From an uncultured Collinsella sp. (GTDB lineage Bacteria; Actinomycetota; Coriobacteriia; Coriobacteriales; Coriobacteriaceae), in NCBI GenBank assembly GCA_900752345.1, contig CAADVA010000084.1:1-7157 (forward strand): a stretch of 7,157 nt of DNA, written 5' to 3'. The position numbers and the translations under genes are program-made. Position 1 is the first letter of the stretch; every line of letters starts with the position of its first letter. This document shows positions 1 through 6,489 of the stretch, piece after piece. Under the pieces are notes generated by a model that was not told the DNA's origin, did not search any database, and was given only the letters and a program-made list of their open reading frames with translations.

Positions 1-10
1 CCCGGAAACT

Positions 11-34
11 CGTTTCATGGAGCGTTTCATGGAA
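11..34. repeat. Two-copy 12-bp tandem repeat
   Basis: The unit CGTTTCATGGAG at 11-22 is followed directly by CGTTTCATGGAA at 23-34, so 11 of 12 bases repeat. It sits just beyond the hairpin at 37-81 and outside any recognisable gene. Its role is unknown. It could be a chance duplication or part of the junction where the neighbouring ATPase gene was broken. Confidence 0.5.
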
Positions 35-36
35 AA

Positions 37-81
37 TCCCCCTAATCTAGCAACGGTTTAGAGTCTACTAGATTGGGGGGA
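37..81 (-). terminator. Strong hairpin at the 3' end of the ATPase pseudogene, possible terminator
   Basis: The arm at 37-50 (TCCCCCTAATCTAG) pairs with 68-81 (CTAGATTGGGGGGA). This gives 14 base pairs with a single G-T wobble and a 17-base loop. Read on the minus strand, the stem is followed by ATTTTCC, a short T run, so it could end minus-strand transcription from the ATPase locus. On the plus strand no T run follows. The last in-frame stop of the pseudogene (68-70) lies inside the stem. The T run is weak, so the hairpin could instead be a mobile-element end or recombination junction. Confidence 0.45.
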
Positions 82-978
82 CGGGGGCCAAGCCCGCACA
101 GTTAGCGTCGGCGTGACGTCCTTCGTCTACAGCACGGTTAAATGCATCGAACAAATGGGCTGCTTCCTCGGGACGCGAGGAAGCATCTAAAACAGTGTTG
201 AGAATGTCTCCCGCATCACGTCCGTGTGTCTCCGTCGCAGGAACCGACGTGGTCTCGCCATCAAGAATGCAAATATTGTCACGAGGCACTGAAGCCACGA
301 CAACCGGCGAATGCGTGGTCACGACAAACTGCACGTTGGGGAAGATGCGAACGAGGTCCTCCAGAATTCGTGCCTGTCAACGAGGGTGCAAATGAAGGTC
401 GATCTCGTCAATCATTACCACGCCCGGCGTCTTGAGCACACGATCCCCTAGTGCGGGGTTCAACATCGCCATGCGATATGCGATGTCCGCAAAAAGGCTC
501 GACGTGTCACGATATCCGTCGCTCATAGAGTGAATCCTATCGCGATGGTAACTACCATCGGCAGTGCTTATATGTAAACACCAGCTGGCCGAGTTCGGCA
601 TCAAAATCGACCATCGCGTTCACGGTAGAAGCAGCGACATCAAAACATGAGGCCGGTGCCTTTTTAACCGCAGAGAACAGTGCGCTGTCACGCCTATTCT
701 GCTACTCCCAAATGGATTGAGATTTAAACCATGCATTCATACGTGCATCGTTCGAAGATGCCTGTAGGGCACCTTCGAACCCACGCGTCCTGTTGGGCAA
801 CGATTGGTCTTTAGGTTCAGTCCGCGTCCACAATCGATCGGTCCCATAACGAGCAAGAATGGGAAGGACAACCGTCTCGCCACTGCCGACATTTTTATTG
901 CAGCCGATCGCTGACATCCATTACAGGCGCAGCGTCAGCAATAGTCGTGCAGCCCTTGGCAGTATTAGGCGAACGCAA
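68..978 (-). pseudogene. Decayed COG3950-like AAA ATPase (ABC/SMC-type), multiple lesions
   Basis: Joined across frames, the minus strand spells the C-terminal two thirds of a predicted ATPase of the COG3950/AAA_21 type. In order it shows a conserved block LPILARYGTDRLW (about 879-841), an ABC-signature-like MSDGYRD (around 525-505), Walker B VVMIDEIDLHLHP (around 420-380) and a switch histidine in TTHSP (around 318-302). Clear lesions are a TAG at 702-704 (between IWE and QNRRD), a TGA at 377-379 where the family has Trp (HPR-stop-QARIL), an extra base near 566 that breaks VFTYK from TADGSYHR, and an extra base near 897 that breaks DRLQ from KNVGSG. A further in-frame TAG at 979-981 may replace another Trp. 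No Walker A or start codon exists upstream, and the usual C-terminal helix after NRAVDEGRHADA is replaced by unrelated residues. Intact relatives are DNA- or effector-linked ATPases, some in anti-phage islands. This copy should make no functional protein. Confidence 0.85.
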
Positions 979-1004
979 CTAAAACCGTTGCAAATGCAAT
1001 TAGG

Positions 1005-1010
1005 TATAAT
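1005..1010 (+). promoter_or_regulatory. Candidate -10 box for the glycosyltransferase/acyltransferase operon
   Basis: A perfect TATAAT lies 30 bases before the ATG at 1041. No good -35 hexamer sits at 16-18 bases spacing (the sequence there is AAACCG). A TTGCAA occurs only 11 bases upstream, which is too close. Predicted transcription would start near 1017. The box lies just past the last recognisable ATPase pseudogene sequence, so it came either with the incoming operon or from chance sequence at the junction. Confidence 0.4.
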
Positions 1011-1040
1011 TCTTCCAAATCGCCTAGAGAAAGTGTTTGA

Positions 1041-2141
1041 ATGCTGACCGTAATCGTGCCTACTTACAATGCCGAGCCGTATCTTTCTCAGGCTATAGGC
1101 AGCCTATTAAACGAAAACAAAATCGAACTGGAAATCCTCGCCATCAACGACGGATCCACCGACAACTCGCTCGCCATTATGCAAGATTTCGCTGCGCGCG
1201 ACTCACGCGTTCGAGTGATCGATAAGGCAAACCAGGGTTACGGCGCAACCTGCAATCTGGGCATTCGCGAGGCAATGGGCGACTGGATTGCCATCCTCGA
1301 GCCCGATGACTGGATCGAGCCCGGAATGTACTCCGACATGTTTGCCTTTGCCAAGCGCGAATTTGGCGGTCCGAACAAGCTCGATATTATTGAGACCCCG
1401 TATTGGATCATTCGCAACCCCGATACCCCCCAAGAGGTCAAACTACATTGCGCATATCGTGGTCGCATCAAACCGTCTCGGCAACCGTTCACCATTCACG
1501 ACGCTCCACACCTGCTGGCCCATCATCCGTCCATTTGGTCGGCAATCTATCGTCGCGACTTCCTAATGCAAAACAATATCTGGTTTAAGGAAATCCCCGG
1601 TGCGGGCTGGGCCGACAATCCATTCCTTGTCGAAACGCTCTGTCAGGCAAAGGCAATCGCTTACTGGCCCAAGCCGTATTACTGCTACCGCGAGGAAACA
1701 CCCGAAAAGGCGGCCGCTCTGGCCAAGCGCGACCCCTTGATGCCGTTTAATCGCTGGAACGACATGGTCGATATTCTTGAGCGGCTCAACGTCACCGACC
1801 CCGCCGTTTGGACACCGCAAATCACACGCGGCTTCACTTATATGGGCATCATGATTGAGCACACCGGAATTGATGGGCACCCCGAAATCGAGCGGGCGAT
1901 CCACAAGATGTTCGAACGCATGCCACAAGAGCTGGTATTTGCCAATCCTCGCGTTACGCCCGCGGCCAAAAAGCTCTATTCCGAGTATATGGGTATCGCC
2001 AACCCTAAAATCAGCTACTGCGCATACGCCAAGGACCTCGTGGGCGAGGGCTTGTATAACGTATGGAACAAGGGGCCCAAGCAAACTCTAAAAATGATCA
2101 CATCGCACTTTAGCTCATACAACGCACGCGCTGGAAAATAA
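1041..2141 (+). CDS. Family 2 glycosyltransferase, cell-surface glycan synthesis
   Basis: This 366-residue protein has a GT-A fold N-terminus (PF00535) starting TVIVPTYNAEPYL at residue 3. It has the nucleotide-binding INDGSTDNS at 35-43, NQGYGATCNLGI at 64-75 and the metal-binding DXD equivalent EPDD at 87-90. A candidate acceptor/catalytic segment GAGWADNPF lies at 187-195. No membrane segments or signal peptide are evident, so it probably works on the cytoplasmic face, moving a sugar from a nucleotide donor to a lipid-linked or polymer acceptor. The sugar cannot be told from sequence. ATG 1041 is chosen because the GT motif begins at residue 3, with GAGAAAG about 8 bases upstream. The stop TAA at 2139-2141 is 4 bases from the next ATG, implying co-translation with the acyltransferase. 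That pairing suggests a capsule, exopolysaccharide or teichoic-type polymer. The T- and A-ending codons contrast with the 3447 gene. Confidence 0.9.
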   Translation: MLTVIVPTYNAEPYLSQAIGSLLNENKIELEILAINDGSTDNSLAIMQDFAARDSRVRVIDKANQGYGATCNLGIREAMGDWIAILEPDDWIEPGMYSDMFAFAKREFGGPNKLDIIETPYWIIRNPDTPQEVKLHCAYRGRIKPSRQPFTIHDAPHLLAHHPSIWSAIYRRDFLMQNNIWFKEIPGAGWADNPFLVETLCQAKAIAYWPKPYYCYREETPEKAAALAKRDPLMPFNRWNDMVDILERLNVTDPAVWTPQITRGFTYMGIMIEHTGIDGHPEIERAIHKMFERMPQELVFANPRVTPAAKKLYSEYMGIANPKISYCAYAKDLVGEGLYNVWNKGPKQTLKMITSHFSSYNARAGK

Positions 2142-2145
2142 TCTG

Positions 2146-3276
2146 ATGGGCAGCAAAGCAAGCAGAAATACCTCCATCGAAGCGCTGCGCTTATTCGCGG
2201 TCGCCGGGATTGCGATATTCCACACGTTTCAGTGGACCTTCCAAGCCGTCTGCACCGGCCTACCGGAATATGCGCCGCTCGCCGTCTTCCCCTATTCGGG
2301 ACTGCTGGGGTTCATTAACTTGCTTGGCTGCTGGGCCAACGAGGTCTTCTTTATGATCTCGGGCTATTTTCTCATCGCTTCGGCCGCGCGTGCTTGGGAC
2401 GGTGGAGCAACGTGGAAGTCGCAAATGCAACGGACGGCGCAGCGCCTTGGCAAGGTCATTATGCCCACTGCGTTTTATTGCCTCGTGGCGCTCGCGTGGT
2501 CCACGGTCGTCTCACCCATTCCTGATGTAGCCCTCAACACGCACAACTGGTATACCCTGGGACTCGAGTTCATTTGGGTCTATGCCGCCACGGTCTTCAT
2601 GGCGCCATGGTTTGGACTAGCAAGGAGTCGACTCCCCCGGAAGAGCTACACGGCGACGGTCATCGCCGTTGGCATCCTCGCATTTGTTGTTAACGGGTAT
2701 TTAGCCGCTATGAGTGCGACAAGCGCCGGCGAGTTTTCTTGGCTCCAAAAGTTCATGAGCGCCGTCACGTACGTAGTCGCGTTTTTGATCGGCGGACTGC
2801 TCCGCGACGTTACCGATGTCATGGATTCGGACAGGGTGGGCGCCTTGGGCATGCGCTCGCTCGTAACGGTTTTGGTGCTCACCATCATCCTGGAAGGAGC
2901 ACTCTCCTTCACCGACAACCTCACAGCGATGACAATCCTCTCCTACAAATCGACCTCGCTGATCTCGTTTGCCCTCGCTGCCGCCTGCCTGCTCTTTGCG
3001 GCAACCCGACGCAGTGCCTCAGGCAATCCGCGGACTGCAGGTGTCATCGTCACCTTATCGACCGCCACGCTTGGTTTCTATGTGATGCAGTCGCTCACCA
3101 GTAGCCTGTGGCGTCCCGTCTTCAATACGTTACTCGCAAACATACTGGTCAGCCAAAACAGCCCGGTAGCTATATACATCGTCACGGGTACCGTCATTAG
3201 CATCGTCTTTGCCTTAGCGCTCCTCATCATCGACGCAGCTAGAAGCCTTATCGCTCGCAAGCTCAAGCGGCAATAG
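2146..3276 (+). CDS. Acyltransferase 3 family membrane protein, probable glycan O-acetyltransferase
   Basis: This 376-residue polytopic protein matches the acyltransferase-3 family (PF01757). The N-terminal signature SIEALRLFAVAGIAIFHTFQ (residues 10-29) holds the conserved Arg15 and the presumed catalytic His26. The second family block, EVFFMISGYF, is at 66-75. About ten hydrophobic segments follow through residue 370, ending in a basic tail (RKLKRQ), and the length is typical. Such enzymes pass an acyl group, usually acetyl, across the membrane to a sugar hydroxyl on a surface polymer. The start lies 4 bases after the upstream glycosyltransferase stop, with GGAAAA as a weak ribosome site inside that gene's last codons, so expression is probably coupled. 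The likely substrate is the polymer built by the preceding glycosyltransferase. That link is inferred from position. Succinyl or other acyl groups are possible. Confidence 0.88.
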   Translation: MGSKASRNTSIEALRLFAVAGIAIFHTFQWTFQAVCTGLPEYAPLAVFPYSGLLGFINLLGCWANEVFFMISGYFLIASAARAWDGGATWKSQMQRTAQRLGKVIMPTAFYCLVALAWSTVVSPIPDVALNTHNWYTLGLEFIWVYAATVFMAPWFGLARSRLPRKSYTATVIAVGILAFVVNGYLAAMSATSAGEFSWLQKFMSAVTYVVAFLIGGLLRDVTDVMDSDRVGALGMRSLVTVLVLTIILEGALSFTDNLTAMTILSYKSTSLISFALAAACLLFAATRRSASGNPRTAGVIVTLSTATLGFYVMQSLTSSLWRPVFNTLLANILVSQNSPVAIYIVTGTVISIVFALALLIIDAARSLIARKLKRQ

Positions 3277-3314
3277 ACACGCTGCCGTCAGACGCTAAAG
3301 CCGCTACAGCCGTG

Positions 3315-3334
3315 GCAGGTTCCTGCGTTTTATT
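3315..3334 (+). terminator. Weak terminator-like element after the acyltransferase gene
   Basis: GCAGG at 3315-3319 can pair with CCTGC at 3322-3326, followed by GTTTTATT. The 2-base loop is too tight for the full stem, so at best a 3-4 bp stem forms. It lies 38 bases after the acyltransferase stop and just before a putative promoter, which is the expected place, but the structure is poor. Confidence 0.2.
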
Positions 3335-3340
3335 CAAAGC

Positions 3341-3371
3341 TTGCCGACAAGGTGCGGTGAACCTTTACAAT
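3341..3371 (+). promoter_or_regulatory. Candidate promoter for the GlfT-like glycosyltransferase
   Basis: TTGCCG at 3341-3346 and TACAAT at 3366-3371 resemble -35 and -10 boxes with a slightly long 19-base spacer. Transcription would start near 3378, giving a leader of about 70 bases before ATG 3447. If real, it rules out translation starting at the upstream in-frame GTG at 3312. The rest of the 3277-3446 gap shows no other gene. Confidence 0.35.
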
Positions 3372-3446
3372 AGGACAGTCCCAAGGACGTATTCGATAGC
3401 TTCCGTGCAGCGCATGCGCGCCGCGCGTGAAAGGATATATTGCCCC

Positions 3447-4466
3447 ATGCCTTCAACCCTTCCCGCCCCCATCGACAAGCTCGCCATCGTTGTCGTTACG
3501 TACAAGCGCCAGGAGCTTCTGGCCAACCTGTTCGACTCCATGACCGAGCTCACGGCCGTGCCCTGGCGCATTGTGATCGTCGATAACGAGAATTCGCGCG
3601 AGACCGAGGCCATGTGCGCCGCATTCAACGAGCGCCTCGCCAACCTGTGGGGCATCGACACCGATCAGCCCGATGCAAAGGGTGGCACCGACCGCGTCAT
3701 CTACGCCCCGCAGCTCAAAAACGGCGGCGGCGCGGGCGGCTTCTCCGCCGGCACCAAATGCGCCTACGACCTGGGCGCCCAGTGGTTCTGGGTCATGGAC
3801 GACGACGTGCTCGTCATCCCGGAGGGCATCGAGCGCCTGGCAAAGTGGACCGACCGCTACGACGTTATCCAGGGTTCGCGCCTGGACTTCGACGGCGGTG
3901 CCTTCTTTTGGCAGTACCAGCTCATCCTTTCGCTCGGTATCCCCAACCCCATCGCCAAGTGGGACTTGGGCCCCGAGGGCTACCGCGCCATGAACCAGCT
4001 GTGCTTTGAAGGCGGCCTGTTCTCGCGTCGCGTAGTCGACAAGATCGGCCTGCCCGATGCGCGCTTTTTCATCTACGGCGACGATGCCTGCTACGGCTAT
4101 GTTGCGAGCCAGCACTTCCCCGCCGCCGTGGTTGCCGACGTGGTGCTCAAGCGCGCCCGCGCCGTCTCCAACTGGGATATCGCCGGCAAGCGCCAGCTCA
4201 ACTCCACGAGCGACACCAACCGCTACTACATCATGCGCAATCGCGGCTTTTTGGCCCGCTACATGCAGATCTACGGTGACTACCACCCCATACTGTTCCG
4301 TCTGGGCAATGCCGCGACCTTTTGCAAGGAGTTCATTCGTCTGGCAGCGGTCGACAAGTGCTTTAAGACCGGCATCCCGGCGCTACGCCGTGGCATGAAG
4401 GACGCCCGCAAGATCATCAAGGATCCCGACTGGAAGCCCATGCCGCCCATGAAGGATACGGAGTAG
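3447..4466 (+). CDS. COG1216/GlfT-like family 2 glycosyltransferase
   Basis: This 339-residue protein resembles the GT2 group containing galactofuranosyltransferases (GlfT1/GlfT2) and rhamnosyltransferases. It opens with KLAIVVVTYKRQELL at residue 11 and has IVIVDNENS at 42-50 and the diagnostic glycine loop NGGGAGGFSAG at 92-102. The metal-binding DDD is at 118-120, FEGGLFSRR at 187-195, the acceptor-site acidic pair in IYGDDACYGY at 209-218, and RYYIMRNRGFL at 259-269. It has no membrane segments. It likely adds a furanose or deoxy-sugar to a lipid-linked or wall polymer in the cytoplasm; the exact donor is unproven. An in-frame GTG at 3312 would add 45 residues, but that stretch resembles no GT sequence and contains the putative promoter. 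ATG 3447 has AAAGGA 11 bases upstream and puts the GT fold near the N-terminus. Codon use is strongly C/G-ending, unlike the 1041-3276 pair, which suggests a core chromosomal gene. Confidence 0.88.
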   Translation: MPSTLPAPIDKLAIVVVTYKRQELLANLFDSMTELTAVPWRIVIVDNENSRETEAMCAAFNERLANLWGIDTDQPDAKGGTDRVIYAPQLKNGGGAGGFSAGTKCAYDLGAQWFWVMDDDVLVIPEGIERLAKWTDRYDVIQGSRLDFDGGAFFWQYQLILSLGIPNPIAKWDLGPEGYRAMNQLCFEGGLFSRRVVDKIGLPDARFFIYGDDACYGYVASQHFPAAVVADVVLKRARAVSNWDIAGKRQLNSTSDTNRYYIMRNRGFLARYMQIYGDYHPILFRLGNAATFCKEFIRLAAVDKCFKTGIPALRRGMKDARKIIKDPDWKPMPPMKDTE

Positions 4467-4490
4467 CGGGCGCGCCTGCAGCATCTCCTC

Positions 4491-6287
4491 CTACAGCCGC
4501 TGGCACACCGCTGCCACATGCTGTCCGTCAAACCCGAATCCCCAGCGCATACGACCCACACCGGGTCGCGGCACGCGAATCTTGTCGATACCGTCGCGCT
4601 CTATGTCGAGCAGCGCCTGAACGGCAAGCAGCTCCAGGCCGAGCGCGTCCACGCCGGGGTCATACATCATGTTGATCGTTATCAGCGGACGCTCGTCGAG
4701 CATGCCGATCGTGTCTGCCACGTCAAACACGGTGCCCGTAGGAAATATCTGGATGTCCCAGCGATCCGCGCCACGCTTTCGCCTCGAGGCAGGATTGGCA
4801 TAACCCGGCAATCCAAAGCAGAGTCCCTGCAAGAGCAGGTGATATGGCAGCTGCGCATCTGGGTTGTTCGCACCGATTCCCGCATCTCCCAGGATGCGTT
4901 CTAACGCCCGCTTCACCGTATCCTCGTCCCCACAGCACAACCCGTCTCGAAACGCATCGACGTCTCGAACGTCCTCGGCAGCACGCTCAAACCAATCAAT
5001 AATCACCAGACGAAAGGCCTGGCGAAGCTCGTTATTGGGCAACCGCAGGGCACGGGAGCAGCTGTCATGCTCCGGTTCCTCAGTCATATCTGTCGTCAGG
5101 AAACCGGACAGATACAGCGCCGTCCACAGGTCATCATCAGGCGAGGCCTCTGGCCCCGCAGCGCCCAAACAAACTGGAACCTCAACGCATGCATGGGGCT
5201 CGAGCAAATCGAACAAGACCGAAAGGCGGTCGAGATTCCACCCGGCAACTACCCTACTCAGGCAATCGGCGTACCCATACAGATTGGCTCGCACAGGCGC
5301 CGTGCAGTCTCGGTCCAGAAAACCGATCACACGCGTCGGACTCGAGCAATAGGCCCTGCCAAACCGATATCCCTCGAGCCATTCACGCGCATCATCCAGG
5401 TATTCCTCGCGTCCAGCATGACTCAACAGAGCCTCGACCTCGGCATCCGAAAAGCCGAACCAACGGTCGCACCACGTCGAAAGGGGCGTCGAAAGACGAT
5501 ACGAGCAGCTGCGCGAAGAAAGCGCCGCCTCGGCAGGACCTGGACGCTCCCCCATCAGACACGTCAACCGTAGCGAATGGCCCGCGGTGGCAATGGCGTC
5601 GAACAGCACGCGATCGAGCAGCTCCGCCGGACCGACGACGGAAGCGTCCCTCGCGCTCGCACAGCGCGACCACGCCGCGTCGTACCCATCAACGAGCAAT
5701 ACAACCTGCTCATCGCAGGCAATCTCCAGCAGCTCAATGAGCAGACCAAGCGCCGAGTCAACCTCGGCCTCGCTCGCCACGCCACGCGCAACGCGTTCAA
5801 TGTGACGTACCTTGTCTCGAGCTAAATCAGGAGCTTCCAAGAGCGCCAACAGACGAGCGCATTCGCCCGAAAGAGCATCGCACACGACGTCGGCAACAGC
5901 GGCGCCACGCCTCGCAGCACCAGAAAAGTCCAGCGATATCACCGGATAGCAGGCGTACTCGTCACGATAGCGCCCGCCGTCCGCATCCCAAATCTGGGTT
6001 TCGGCAAACGAGATCCGACCGGCGCGACCAACTGCGGGACGCTCCAGAAAAGCCTTGAGCATCGACAAGTTCATGCTCTTGCCAAAACCCTCGGGTCGGC
6101 AGCACGCCATAACGGGCGCTTCGCAATCCAGCACATCGGCAATAAACATAGTCTTGTCGACCAGTGTGCAGCAACCAAGAGCCTCCACATAGTCGTGCAT
6201 GCCAATCGGTAAAACCGCCTCGTCGGAACAGCCGATCAGATGCACGCCAAAGTCGACAGCACAACCATTATTTGCCTGTTCAGACAT
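4491..6287 (-). CDS. AAA-ATPase-like protein (PF09820) with degenerate C-terminal PD-(D/E)XK-like region
   Basis: This 598-residue protein follows the motif order of the AAA-ATPase-like/DUF1703 family. It has LPIGMHDY at 26-33, VDKTMFI at 43-49, Walker A-like RPEGFGKS at 64-71, CYPVISLDFS at 113-122, Walker B-like VVLLVDGYD at 195-203, EWLEGYRFG at 302-310, LYLSGFLT at 391-398 and LPNNELRQAF at 416-425. The nuclease-type region starts with PYHLLLQGLCFGL at 481-493. Two key features are lost. The usual IDEYD Walker B has Gly201 in place of Glu. The nuclease strands keep an Asp (RWDIQIF, Asp511) but read PLITINMMY at 534-542 where the family has E-x-K. The family role is unknown, with proposed links to nuclease or mobile functions. 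ATG 6287 is preferred over an in-frame GTG at 6419 because AAGGGGAA lies 9 bases upstream. The gene converges on the GlfT-like gene, leaving 24 bases between stops. Catalytic inactivity is inferred. Confidence 0.82.
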   Translation of the reverse strand: MSEQANNGCAVDFGVHLIGCSDEAVLPIGMHDYVEALGCCTLVDKTMFIADVLDCEAPVMACCRPEGFGKSMNLSMLKAFLERPAVGRAGRISFAETQIWDADGGRYRDEYACYPVISLDFSGAARRGAAVADVVCDALSGECARLLALLEAPDLARDKVRHIERVARGVASEAEVDSALGLLIELLEIACDEQVVLLVDGYDAAWSRCASARDASVVGPAELLDRVLFDAIATAGHSLRLTCLMGERPGPAEAALSSRSCSYRLSTPLSTWCDRWFGFSDAEVEALLSHAGREEYLDDAREWLEGYRFGRAYCSSPTRVIGFLDRDCTAPVRANLYGYADCLSRVVAGWNLDRLSVLFDLLEPHACVEVPVCLGAAGPEASPDDDLWTALYLSGFLTTDMTEEPEHDSCSRALRLPNNELRQAFRLVIIDWFERAAEDVRDVDAFRDGLCCGDEDTVKRALERILGDAGIGANNPDAQLPYHLLLQGLCFGLPGYANPASRRKRGADRWDIQIFPTGTVFDVADTIGMLDERPLITINMMYDPGVDALGLELLAVQALLDIERDGIDKIRVPRPGVGRMRWGFGFDGQHVAAVCQRL

Positions 6288-6422
6288 CGCAACGTTCCCC
6301 TTAAATCGCAGCATGATGCCAATTGTAATGACCGCCTCGCACGTACTGATGTCGGAGCGCAAACAGATCGGGCAACGGTAGCAACATGGGGTGTGAGGGG
6401 GCATAACTAATCGTTGCACAAC

Positions 6423-6457
6423 AAAACGGGGTCCGATGCAGCAGCACCGGACCCCGT
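6423..6457 (-). terminator. Rho-independent terminator of the surface-protein gene
   Basis: ACGGGGTCCG (6426-6435) and CGGACCCCGT (6448-6457) form a perfect 10-bp GC-rich stem with a 12-base loop. On the minus strand the stem ends in TTTT at 6426-6423. It lies 32 bases after the TAA of the anchored surface protein (6490-6492), so it fits termination of that transcript before the next minus-strand gene. The rest of the 6288-6489 gap shows no further gene; on the minus strand it holds a TACAAT (6327-6322), a weak -10 candidate for the AAA-like gene with no clear -35. Confidence 0.85.
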
Positions 6458-6489
6458 CCCTACTCTTTAGCTATCTGACAACCGAGAGG

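Noticed and set aside
1563..2084. Minus-strand open frame of 173 codons opposite the first glycosyltransferase
   Set aside because: The plus-strand gene has clear GT2 motifs across this stretch. The minus frame shows no recognisable domain.
3312..3446. 45-residue N-terminal extension of the GlfT-like glycosyltransferase from a GTG at 3312
   Set aside because: No ribosome site was found, the sequence has no GT resemblance, and the stretch contains a promoter-like pair. ATG 3447 has AAAGGA upstream.
3453..4286. Long minus-strand open frame of 277 codons opposite the GlfT-like gene
   Set aside because: It is a shadow frame caused by strong C/G third-position bias on the plus strand. It has low-complexity Val/Gly/Ala composition and no known motif.
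4466..4479. GC-rich palindrome centred on GGCGCGCC as a bidirectional terminator
   Set aside because: The palindrome has no loop and no T run on either side, so it cannot act as a normal intrinsic terminator.
6288..6419. Cys-rich N-terminal extension (CCYRCPICLRSD) in frame with the AAA-like protein, resembling a zinc ribbon
   Set aside because: It requires a GTG start at 6419 close to the terminator. The strong ribosome site and ATG at 6287 fit the family start better, and the extension matches no known N-terminus of the family.
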